Shown one piece after another: positions 6,619-13,020 of a stretch of 15,647 bases of DNA (position 1 is the stretch's first letter; each line of letters begins with the position of its first letter). The translations under genes and the position numbers were made by a program. This stretch comes from DASUGM01 sp036274055. Lineage in GTDB: Bacteria; Acidobacteriota; Vicinamibacteria; Vicinamibacterales; SCN-69-37. A model generated the notes under the pieces. The model ran no database searches and was not told the DNA's origin. It saw nothing but the letters and a program-made list of their open reading frames with translations. The stretch spans positions 1 through 15,647 of the forward strand of contig DASUGM010000149.1 in the NCBI GenBank assembly GCA_036274055.1, read 5' to 3'.

Positions 6619-6639
6619 TGCTTGAAGGTCGCACGCAGC

Positions 6640-8304
6640 CTAACGCTGGAGCGCGTCAACGAGCACGCGTCCTTCCACCCGCGACAGCGTGATGCCGGTG
6701 AGCAGCGCCAGCGTCGGCGCGATGTCCGCCGGCGTCGCGGCGGTGAGAAATTGCCCGCCGCGGATGCCCGCGCCCATCAGGATCACCGGCACGCGCCGGT
6801 CGTAGTCGTACGGCGATCCGTGCGTTGTGCCGGTCGCCTGTGCGAGCCAGTACGGCTTCAACAGGTAAGCGAAGTCACCGCCGCGCCCGGGATAGTACGA
6901 GCGCCGCAGCATCCGCAGCAGGTCGTCGTCGGTGGCCGCTGACGAGGCGATGTCTTCGCTCCAGTAGAACTTCGACATCCCGTTCAGCGTGCGCATCGCG
7001 GCCTCGATGCGGCGACGCGCGTCCGGCATCGCGCGGATCCGATCGGCGATGCCCGGCGCGAATACGATGTACGGATTGGTGACGCTGGCCAGGTGCGTCC
7101 CTTCGCCGAACATCGCGACCAGCTCGGATTGCAACACCTTGCGAATCGCCGCGGTGCTGGTGCGGCCGGCGTCGAAGCCGGCGGCCGCCGCCTGTTCCGG
7201 GAGCGGCGCGACGCCATGGTCGGCCGAGAGTGCGACGACGTAGCGGCCGGCGCCGACGGCCTTGTCGAGTTGCGCGAACAGCAGGCCGAGCTCCTCGTCC
7301 AGCCGCATCAGCAAATCCTGCACCTCGTGGCTGAACGGACCGAACTGATGACAGACCAGATCGAGCGCCGTGTACCCGACCGCGAGCATGTCGGTGCCCG
7401 TCGGCTGCTGGCCGAGCTGCAGTTTGTCGGCGAGCGTCATCGCCAGTCCGTTGAGGTAGGCATCGCTCAGCGGCGATCGCTGCCAGCGGCCCATGAACGA
7501 GTTCTCGCCGGTCGCGGCCTGTCCATCGATGGTGTACGGGAACTCGTGGCCGGCCGCCGGCTCGCCCGGCGCCTTGTCCCCGCCAAAATAGGCGCTCTCC
7601 GGCTTCAGCCGCGTCCATTTGGAGCCGCGCGCGGCGGCGATCGGATGGCTCTTGATGTAGGCGTCGACTTCCGGCCACGGCGACGACGCATACGCCGTCG
7701 ATGTTTCCCAGGTGCCCGCTTCTTCCTGCCAGAACACCATCGTCTGGGGGCCGCCGTGGCCGCCGAGACCGATCGCCGATCGGGCTTTGAGCGACATCGA
7801 GACGATGCGCGGCGGCCGCACCGCCTGCAGGCGCAGCTCATCGGCAAACGCCGGCACCATTTGCATTCGTCCGCTGTGTTTCTCGGTGCCGCCGCCCTGG
7901 CCGCCGAAGGCGATCGCATTCACCGTCGGATCTTCGGTGCAGGTGACGCTCTTCCGCTGGCCGCGATCGTACCAGGCGTTGTCGATCATGCCGTGCGTCC
8001 ACGGGAACGTGCCGGTGCTGATCGTCGAATGGCCGGCGCAGGTCTTGGTCACCGCGTACGGATAGGCGGCCAGCGGATAGAACGCGCCGGTGGTGACCAG
8101 CCGGTGCAGGCCCTTGGTCCACTGCGACTGATACCGTTCGATGTAGTTGGCGCGGAACTGATCGATCGCGATCAGCACGACGAGCCGCGGCGTCGGGCTC
8201 GACGCGGGCGGCGGTGGGGCGGTGGCGCGTCCGCGGCCCTGCTGCGCGGCGGTCACCGTCAAGGCGGCCGCGGCCATCGCCAGTGTCAGAACCAGTCGCC
8301 TCAT
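6640..8304 (-). CDS. Secreted PafA-like alkaline phosphatase (phosphate monoesterase)
   Basis: The 554-residue exported enzyme has a signal peptide (MRRLVLTLAMAAAALTVTAA, then QQGRGRA) and a Pro-rich linker, followed by an alkaline phosphatase superfamily fold. Metal and catalytic positions are visible: D48 in IDQF, the likely nucleophile T88 in TKTCAGH, D315 and H319 in YTALDLVCHQFGP, D362-H363 in SADHGV, and H495 in TTHGSP. The K-A-R triad K173/R175 in SLKARSAIG corresponds to the K-x-R pair that marks PafA-type monoesterases and separates them from diesterase-type nucleotide pyrophosphatases. It therefore probably releases phosphate from diverse phosphomonoesters in the periplasm, for phosphate or nucleoside scavenging next to the salvage genes. 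It starts with ATG at 8304, with AGAGGA about 6 bases upstream. The membrane-protein gene upstream is on the same strand 42 bases away. Confidence 0.86.
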   Translation of the reverse strand: MRRLVLTLAMAAAALTVTAAQQGRGRATAPPPPASSPTPRLVVLIAIDQFRANYIERYQSQWTKGLHRLVTTGAFYPLAAYPYAVTKTCAGHSTISTGTFPWTHGMIDNAWYDRGQRKSVTCTEDPTVNAIAFGGQGGGTEKHSGRMQMVPAFADELRLQAVRPPRIVSMSLKARSAIGLGGHGGPQTMVFWQEEAGTWETSTAYASSPWPEVDAYIKSHPIAAARGSKWTRLKPESAYFGGDKAPGEPAAGHEFPYTIDGQAATGENSFMGRWQRSPLSDAYLNGLAMTLADKLQLGQQPTGTDMLAVGYTALDLVCHQFGPFSHEVQDLLMRLDEELGLLFAQLDKAVGAGRYVVALSADHGVAPLPEQAAAAGFDAGRTSTAAIRKVLQSELVAMFGEGTHLASVTNPYIVFAPGIADRIRAMPDARRRIEAAMRTLNGMSKFYWSEDIASSAATDDDLLRMLRRSYYPGRGGDFAYLLKPYWLAQATGTTHGSPYDYDRRVPVILMGAGIRGGQFLTAATPADIAPTLALLTGITLSRVEGRVLVDALQR

Positions 8305-8308
8305 CGGA

Positions 8309-8367
8309 TCCTCTGCCTCTCGATGTCCGCTGCGCCTCTGCGTGAATCAGCGTCTCTGCGCGTAAGC
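8309..8367. repeat. CTCTGCG tandem-like repeat at the end of the membrane-protein gene
   Basis: The word CTCTGC recurs at 8310-8315, 8336-8341 and 8354-8359. Two 18-base copies (8332-8349 and 8350-8367) match at 12 of 18 positions. The repeat spans the 42-base gap upstream of the phosphatase and the last codons (AQRR) of the membrane protein. It has the word-repetition style of the other gap elements here but no clear inverted arm. Confidence 0.4.
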
Positions 8368-8802
8368 CCCGTAGCATACGGCGGCCAGGCAAACGTCGTA
8401 TACGGCAGATCCGACGAGGACGCCGCGGCTGGCGATCTCCGGCGAGAGCCAGCCCGGCCGGTGCGCGAGGTCGATCAGCGCGTGCAGCACAAAGGCGCCG
8501 ATCACCAGGAGCAGGCCGTCCCGCGGGTCGCGATGCACGACGATCCAGGCGATGCCCACGAACGCGACGCCGATCGCGGCGTCGAGGTGCACGAGCGGGT
8601 GAGTGCTGGCGTTCTGCGCCAGGCCGATCGACATCGCACCGATCGCCGCGAGCAGCAATGCGCCGAGCTGGCTCAGCCGCAGTTGGCCGATCAGCCGCGC
8701 CGGATCGCTGCTGTCGGCGGCGCGCACGCGCCACGCGATCCAGGCCATGGCGCCGCCAGAAAGGACGGCGGCGGTCACCAGCACGCGGGCGGTGTCGGTC
8801 AC
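8347..8802 (-). CDS. Small integral membrane protein, function unknown
   Basis: The 151-residue protein has about five hydrophobic segments (roughly residues 6-26, 41-62, 73-90, 95-113 and 124-147) and almost no soluble loops. I recognise no family motif; the charged pairs HRDPRDG (90-96) and DLAHRPG (111-117) flank the fourth helix. The start is a GTG at 8802. It has no Shine-Dalgarno sequence, but TATAGT lies 8 bases before it on this strand, suggesting a leaderless message. The gene diverges from deoA with only 25 bases between the two starts and probably reads on into the phosphatase gene. A role linked to either neighbour is possible but not shown by sequence. Confidence 0.7.
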   Translation of the reverse strand: MTDTARVLVTAAVLSGGAMAWIAWRVRAADSSDPARLIGQLRLSQLGALLLAAIGAMSIGLAQNASTHPLVHLDAAIGVAFVGIAWIVVHRDPRDGLLLVIGAFVLHALIDLAHRPGWLSPEIASRGVLVGSAVYDVCLAAVCYGAYAQRR

Positions 8803-8810
8803 GGTTTCCC

Positions 8811-8818
8811 ACTATACT
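8811..8818. promoter_or_regulatory. Symmetric bidirectional -10 (ACTATACT) between divergent genes
   Basis: On the plus strand TATACT (8813-8818) lies 9 bases before the deoA ATG. On the minus strand TATAGT (8816-8811) lies 8 bases before the membrane-protein GTG. The two hexamers overlap in one near-palindrome. Neither gene has a ribosome-binding site in the 25-base gap, so both transcripts would be leaderless or nearly so. No convincing -35 is seen on either side. Confidence 0.6.
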
Positions 8819-8827
8819 GGCCCGCGC

Positions 8828-10159
8828 ATGCGCGCGGTCGATCTCATTCGCCAGAAACGGGATGGCGGCGCGCTCGATGCCGGCGCGATCAAGGCGTTCG
8901 TCGACGGTGCGACCGACGGGTCATGGCCCGACTACCAAGTCTCGGCGCTGCTGATGGCGATCCTGCTGCGCGGCATGTCGCTCGACGAAGCGATTGCCCT
9001 GACCGACGCGATGGTCGGCTCGGGTCAGCGGCTCGACCTCTCCGAATTCAGCGGCATCCCCGTCGACAAGCATTCGACCGGCGGCGTCGGCGATCAGACT
9101 TCGCTGATTCTCGCGCCGCTCGCGGCCGCGTGCGGCGCCGTCGTGCCGATGATGTCGGGTCGGGGCCTCGGTCACACCGGCGGCACGCTCGACAAGCTCG
9201 AAGCCATTCCGGGATTCCGCACCAACCTCACGCTGGCCGAGATGCGCCGCGTGCTCCGGCAGACCGGCTGCGTCCTGATCGGTCAGACCGACGAAATCGC
9301 GCCAGCCGACCGCCGGCTGTACGCGCTGCGGGACGTCACCGCGACGGTCGAGAGCCGGCCGCTCATCTGCGCGTCGATCCTGAGCAAGAAGATCGCCGAA
9401 GGCATCGGCGGTCTGGTGCTGGACGTCAAAGTCGGGCGCGGCGCGTTCATGAAGACGCGCGACGACGCCCGCGCGCTGGCGTCGTGGCTGATCCGGATCG
9501 CCGAGGGCAACGGCGTGCGCACCGAGGCGCTGCTGACGTCGATGGACGCGCCGCTCGGGCGCGCCGTCGGCAACGCGTCCGAGGTGATCGAAGCGATCGA
9601 GACGCTGAAAGGGCAGGGCCCGAAGGACCTCGAGGAGCTGTCGGTGGCGCTGGCGGCGCGACTGCTGATTCTCGCCGGTACCGCGACCGACGACGCCGAC
9701 GCCGAGCGGCAGGTGCGTGGCGCGCTCGCGAGCGGCGCCGGCCTCGAGAAGTTCCGCGACATCATTCTGGCGCAGGGCGGCGATCCGCGCGTCGTCGACG
9801 ACTACGCGCGGATGCCGAGCGCCGACACCGAGATCCTCTGGACGGCCGATCGCGACGGCGTGGTCGCCAATCTGGATGCGGAGTTGATTGGCCGGGCGAC
9901 GGTGGCGCTCGGCGCCGGCCGCGATCGCGCCGATGCCGCGATCGACCCGGGCGTCGGCATTCACGTCGAGGCGACGGTCGGCACGCCGGTCAAGCGCGGC
10001 GATGCCGTGCTCCGGTTGCGCTGCGACGATCGACAGCGCGTGGCCGCGGCGCGGGAGCTGCTGGCACAGGCGGTGACGATCGGCGACCGCGCGCCGGCCG
10101 TCGCGGCGGTGATCGTCGAACGCATGGATGCCGCCGCGGCCTCGCGGATGGAGGGTTGA
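8828..10159 (+). CDS. deoA: Pyrimidine-nucleoside (thymidine) phosphorylase
   Basis: The enzyme splits thymidine, deoxyuridine or uridine with phosphate into base and (deoxy)ribose-1-phosphate in the cytosol. The 443-residue length matches E. coli DeoA (440) and Bacillus Pdp. Visible are the N-terminal MRAVDLIRQKRDGG helix, the phosphate loop D-K-H-S-T-G-G-V-G-D (K81, H82, S83), MSGRGLGHTGGTLDKLE (109-125), R168 in LRDVT, and S183 and K187 in SILSKK, the residues that bind the pyrimidine. The C-terminal alpha/beta domain is complete (GVGIHVEATVGTPVKRGDAV). It is shorter than archaeal AMP phosphorylases of the same superfamily, which carry an extra N-terminal domain. The ATG at 8828 is chosen because the family alignment starts there; 75 further upstream codons are open but overlap the divergent gene. 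It overlaps nupC by one base. Confidence 0.93.
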   Translation: MRAVDLIRQKRDGGALDAGAIKAFVDGATDGSWPDYQVSALLMAILLRGMSLDEAIALTDAMVGSGQRLDLSEFSGIPVDKHSTGGVGDQTSLILAPLAAACGAVVPMMSGRGLGHTGGTLDKLEAIPGFRTNLTLAEMRRVLRQTGCVLIGQTDEIAPADRRLYALRDVTATVESRPLICASILSKKIAEGIGGLVLDVKVGRGAFMKTRDDARALASWLIRIAEGNGVRTEALLTSMDAPLGRAVGNASEVIEAIETLKGQGPKDLEELSVALAARLLILAGTATDDADAERQVRGALASGAGLEKFRDIILAQGGDPRVVDDYARMPSADTEILWTADRDGVVANLDAELIGRATVALGAGRDRADAAIDPGVGIHVEATVGTPVKRGDAVLRLRCDDRQRVAAARELLAQAVTIGDRAPAVAAVIVERMDAAAASRMEG

Positions 10160-11418
10160 TGGTCCGGTTTCAGCCGATTGTCGGGTTGCTCGTCATCGGG
10201 TTGATCGCGTATTCGCTGTCGACCAATCGGCGGGCGATTCGCGGCCGGACGATCGTCTGGGGCTTCGGCCTGCAGTTTCTGTTCGCGCTGATTGTGCTCA
10301 AGACGTCGGCCGGGCAGGCGACGTTCGCGTATCTCGGCGAGCAGATCCGCAAGCTGCTCGACTTCGCGTCGGTCGGGTCGTCGTTCGTCTTCGGTCCGAT
10401 CGGCAATCAGCCGGTGTGGGCGCGAATCATGAACAACGTCCTCGGCCCGGAGGGCGCGGCCTACGGCGTCATCTTCGCGTTCCAGATCGCGCCGACGATC
10501 ATCTTCATCGCGGCGCTGTTTGCGATCCTCTACTACTTCGGCATCATGCAGCTCGTCGTCCGGCTGTTCGCGCTGGTGATGAACAAGGTCATGGGCGCGA
10601 GCGGCGCCGAGTCGCTCAACGTCGCGGCCAGCATCTTCATGGGCCAGACCGAGGCGCCGCTGACGATCCGCCCGTACCTGCCGCGAATGACGCAGTCGGA
10701 GTTGATGACGGTGATGACCTCGGGGATGGCACACATCTCCGGCGGCATCATGGCGGCGTACATCGCCTTTGGCATCGAGCCGAAGCACCTGCTGACGGCG
10801 GTGATCATGACCGCCCCGGGCACGCTGATGATGGCGAAGATGTTCGTGCCCGAGACCGAGACCCCGGAGACGCTCGGGTCGGTCAAGCTGGCGATTCCGC
10901 GCACCGACGTCAACGTCATCGACGCGGCTGGCCGCGGTACCGGCGAAGGGCTCCATCTGGCCATGAACGTGATCGCCATGCTGATCTCGTTCATCGCGCT
11001 GATCGCGCTGCTCAACGCGATCATGGGCGGCATCGGCGGCTGGGTCGGCTACCCGCAGTTCAGCCTGCAGATGGTGCTCGGCTGGGTCTTCGCGCCGATC
11101 GCCTGGTCGCTCGGGGTGCCGTGGCGCGACGCCGGGGTGATCGGCCAGCTGCTCGGCACGCGCATGGTGCTCAACGAGTTCATCGCCTTCGCGCAGCTCG
11201 GGCCGATGAAGGACTCGCTCGATCCGCGCTCGTTCACGGTGGCGACGTTCGCGCTCTGCGGCTTCGCGAATTTCGCGTCGATCGGGATCCAGATTGGCGG
11301 CATCGGCGCGCTCGTGCCCGAGCGGAGGCATGACCTGGCGCGGCTTGGGCTGCGCGCGATGCTCGCGGGGACGCTCGCGAACTTTGTCAGCGCGTGTATC
11401 GCGGCGCTGCTGCTCTGA
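10159..11418 (+). CDS. nupC: Concentrative nucleoside transporter (CNT family, NupC-like)
   Basis: This cation-coupled symporter brings nucleosides across the inner membrane. The 419-residue protein has many hydrophobic helices and the family's substrate and ion-site motifs: G-Q-T-E-A-P at 162-167 (Q163, T164, E165), MVLNEFIAF with N339 and E340, and CGFANFASIGIQIGGIG from 367 with N371 and S374. These match the binding residues known from Vibrio CNT structures. Its ATG overlaps the deoA stop codon (TGATG), with GGAGGG at 10150-10155 just ahead, so the two are coupled. The position between two nucleoside phosphorylases supports nucleoside uptake feeding direct phosphorolysis. Cotransported ion (H+ or Na+) and base preference cannot be settled by eye. 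Confidence 0.93.
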   Translation: MVRFQPIVGLLVIGLIAYSLSTNRRAIRGRTIVWGFGLQFLFALIVLKTSAGQATFAYLGEQIRKLLDFASVGSSFVFGPIGNQPVWARIMNNVLGPEGAAYGVIFAFQIAPTIIFIAALFAILYYFGIMQLVVRLFALVMNKVMGASGAESLNVAASIFMGQTEAPLTIRPYLPRMTQSELMTVMTSGMAHISGGIMAAYIAFGIEPKHLLTAVIMTAPGTLMMAKMFVPETETPETLGSVKLAIPRTDVNVIDAAGRGTGEGLHLAMNVIAMLISFIALIALLNAIMGGIGGWVGYPQFSLQMVLGWVFAPIAWSLGVPWRDAGVIGQLLGTRMVLNEFIAFAQLGPMKDSLDPRSFTVATFALCGFANFASIGIQIGGIGALVPERRHDLARLGLRAMLAGTLANFVSACIAALLL

Positions 11419-11445
11419 GAACTCAGCGCTGGAGTGAAAAGCGCT

Positions 11446-11576
11446 TGCCAAGAGCTAATCCACAGGGAGAAGAATGAGAAGAACATGAGAAGAGCCACAA
11501 GCGTACCTAACAAGAGCACTCTCTGGGCTTTCCTCTTGCTCTTCTCGTTCTTCTCCCTGTGAATATGCTCTTGGCA
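11446..11576. repeat. Inverted repeat between nupC and punA, with CAAGAGC ends
   Basis: The arms at about 11446-11481 and 11541-11576 read TGCCAAGAGC-N5-CACAGGGAGAAGAA-N-GAGAAG and its reverse complement, with mismatches confined to the 5-base spacer and one further position. Further GAGAAGA / TCTTCTC words fill the interior. GC is clearly lower than in the flanking genes. The outer ends share the heptamer CAAGAGC with the element at 6455-6618. In a nupC-punA transcript this would fold into a long hairpin; a separate Shine-Dalgarno sequence for punA (GGAG, 11594-11597) lies downstream and stays free. Confidence 0.82.
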
Positions 11577-11602
11577 GGTCTTCAGACGCAGCCGGAGATC
11601 TA

Positions 11603-12427
11603 ATGGAAAAGCCCTACTTCGATCGCGTCGACGAAGCCGCGGCGTTTCTGCGCGGCAAGCTCGGCAATATCCCGGAGATCGCCGTCGTGCTCGGCTCGGG
11701 GCTGGGCGCGTTTGCGGCGAGCCTGGAGGACGCCGTCACCTTGCGCTATGAACTGATTCCGCATTGGCCGGCGTCCCGCGTGATCGGGCACGCCGGCACC
11801 CTGGTCAGCGGCACCGCGGTCAAGCGCCGGGTGCTGGCGCTTTCCGGCCGCGCGCACTTCTACGAGGGGCATCAGCTGGCCACCGCGACGTTCGCGACCC
11901 GCGTGCTCGGCCGGCTCGGCGTCAAGACGCTGATCCTCACCAATGCCGCTGGCGGCATCAACACGAAGTTCGGGCAGGGCGCGCTGATGGTGATCGACGA
12001 TCACATCAATCTGCTCGGCACCAATCCGCTGATCGGTCCGAACGACGATCGGTTCGGCCGCCGGTTTCCGGACATGAGCGAGGTCTACTCGAAGCGGCTG
12101 CGCGCCCTGGCTGACCAGGCCGCGACGGCGATGGGCCTGCCGATCGAACACGGCGTCTATATCGCCGTCACTGGTCCGAGCTACGAGACACCAGCCGAGA
12201 TTCGCGCGTTCCGGGTGCTGGGCGCCGATGCGGTGGGGATGTCGACCGTGCCCGAAGCCATCGTCGCGCGTCACATGGGCATCGACGTGCTGGGCATCTC
12301 GTGCATCTCGAACATGGCGGCCGGGATTCTCCCCCAGTCGTTGACCGAGGAAGAAGTGATCGAAACCACCAGCCGCGTTCGCGCCGAATTCATTGCCTTG
12401 CTGGAGGGCATCATTGGCCGTCTCTAA
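11603..12427 (+). CDS. punA: Purine-nucleoside phosphorylase (trimeric class I)
   Basis: The enzyme cleaves (deoxy)inosine and (deoxy)guanosine to free base and (deoxy)ribose-1-phosphate. The 274-residue length is typical of trimeric PNPs. Motifs align with the human enzyme: GSGLG with S32, GRAHFYEGH with R83, H85 and Y87 (phosphate and sugar), LTNAAGGI (112-119), GPSYETPAE with E195 (base), GMSTVPE with M213 and S214, and N237 in SNMAAG. The Asn at 237 is the 6-oxopurine-specificity residue; methylthioadenosine phosphorylases carry Asp there. That argues for PNP rather than MtnP in spite of the nearby mtnA. GGAG lies 5 bases before the ATG. Its 3' end overlaps the cdd start by 14 bases, and its last codons contain the cdd ribosome-binding site. 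Confidence 0.92.
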   Translation: MEKPYFDRVDEAAAFLRGKLGNIPEIAVVLGSGLGAFAASLEDAVTLRYELIPHWPASRVIGHAGTLVSGTAVKRRVLALSGRAHFYEGHQLATATFATRVLGRLGVKTLILTNAAGGINTKFGQGALMVIDDHINLLGTNPLIGPNDDRFGRRFPDMSEVYSKRLRALADQAATAMGLPIEHGVYIAVTGPSYETPAEIRAFRVLGADAVGMSTVPEAIVARHMGIDVLGISCISNMAAGILPQSLTEEEVIETTSRVRAEFIALLEGIIGRL

Positions 12428-12812
12428 AACCCTCGTCGACGCGGCCCGGCAGGCGCGCATCCACGCCATCGCGCCCTATTCGACGTTCCTCGTCGGCGCC
12501 GCGCTGTTGACGAAGAACGGCCTGGTCATCACCGGCTGCAACATCGAGAACGCCTCGTACGGACTGACGATGTGCGCCGAACGGGTCGCGTTGTTCAAGG
12601 CGCTCTCCGACGGGCATCGCGACTTCGCGATGATCGCCGTCGTGGCCGACACCGACACGCCGACGCCGCCCTGCGGTCCGTGCCGGCAGCTGCTGTGGGA
12701 GTACTGCGGCGACATTCCGGTGGTGATGGCCAACCTGCGCGAAATCGCGGCCCAGCATCAGATGCGCGATCTGCTGCCGCTGCCGTTCGACGGCAGGCTG
12801 CTCAGGACGTAG
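12414..12812 (+). CDS. cdd: Cytidine deaminase
   Basis: This small zinc-dependent homotetrameric-type enzyme deaminates cytidine and deoxycytidine to (deoxy)uridine, which DeoA can then phosphorolyse. With the TTG at 12414 as start the product is 132 residues, close to Bacillus Cdd (136). The catalytic motifs then fall one residue from the Bacillus positions: C54-A-E56 (zinc ligand and proton shuttle), P-C87-G-P-C90 (two zinc ligands), and N43/E45 in GCNIEN for ribose binding. TTG is chosen because GGAGG at 12403-12407 sits at correct spacing. The upstream in-frame ATG at 12393 would add seven poorly fitting residues (MPCWRAS) and has no site. The overlap with punA implies translational coupling. 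Confidence 0.9.
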   Translation: MAVSKTLVDAARQARIHAIAPYSTFLVGAALLTKNGLVITGCNIENASYGLTMCAERVALFKALSDGHRDFAMIAVVADTDTPTPPCGPCRQLLWEYCGDIPVVMANLREIAAQHQMRDLLPLPFDGRLLRT

Positions 12813-12816
12813 CGCT

Positions 12817-13004
12817 CCGTGCGCCGGTGCGCCTTTGCGCCGGTGCGCCCGTGCGTGTGCGCCGTGCACCGTGCGCATGGGCGTCGGGCATCTCGGCAGC
12901 GCAGGCGCTGGGGACATCGTGGTCTTTGTTGCTACCGAGCTGGCCCGAAGAAAAGCGCACAGTGCACACGCACTACGCACCGCGCATAGGCGCACCGCGC
13001 ACGG
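12817..13004. repeat. GTGCGCC-unit inverted repeat between cdd and mtnA
   Basis: The left arm, about 12817-12870, begins CCGTGCGCCGGTGCGCCTTT. The right arm, about 12955-13004, is its reverse complement with a few single-base differences and ends GCGCACCGCGCACGG. The centre (12871-12954) is unrepeated and holds no credible gene. The right arm stops 2 bases before the -10-like TATGAT of mtnA. Very high GC would make the folded RNA or a DNA cruciform unusually stable. Confidence 0.8.
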
Positions 13005-13006
13005 GA

Positions 13007-13012
13007 TATGAT
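13007..13012 (+). promoter_or_regulatory. Putative -10 of a leaderless mtnA message
   Basis: TATGAT lies 8 bases before the mtnA ATG at 13021. No Shine-Dalgarno sequence is present in between (CAGCGTCG), and no good -35 is visible because the preceding sequence is the GTGCGCC repeat. The spacing would place the transcription start at or within about 2 bases of the start codon. Confidence 0.45.
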
Positions 13013-13020
13013 CAGCGTCG

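Noticed and set aside
6471..6659. 63-codon N-terminal extension of the alkyltransferase-like protein.
   Set aside because: It is translated from the inverted repeat and the end of the phosphatase gene. The conserved domain begins right after the ATG at 6470, which has its own AAGGAG.
8603..8827. 75-codon N-terminal extension of deoA.
   Set aside because: It overlaps the divergent membrane-protein gene, has no resemblance to DeoA, and the family start MRAVDLI falls at 8828 next to a -10.
7093..11418. A single open frame of over 1400 codons on the plus strand, from inside the phosphatase gene through to the nupC stop.
   Set aside because: Its first 3 kb is antisense to two clear minus-strand genes and out of frame with deoA; the translation there is Arg/Ala-rich high-GC shadow. 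Only the last 419 codons, from 10159, are the real NupC.
9961..11451. Long minus-strand frame of 496 codons opposite nupC and the deoA tail.
   Set aside because: The product is a His/Arg/Asp-rich low-complexity shadow, typical of the strand opposite hydrophobic high-GC genes. NupC on the plus strand has family motifs throughout.
12871..12954. Unrepeated centre of the cdd-mtnA palindrome considered as a small gene or RNA.
   Set aside because: No start with a ribosome-binding site, no conserved motif and no stable structure of its own were seen.
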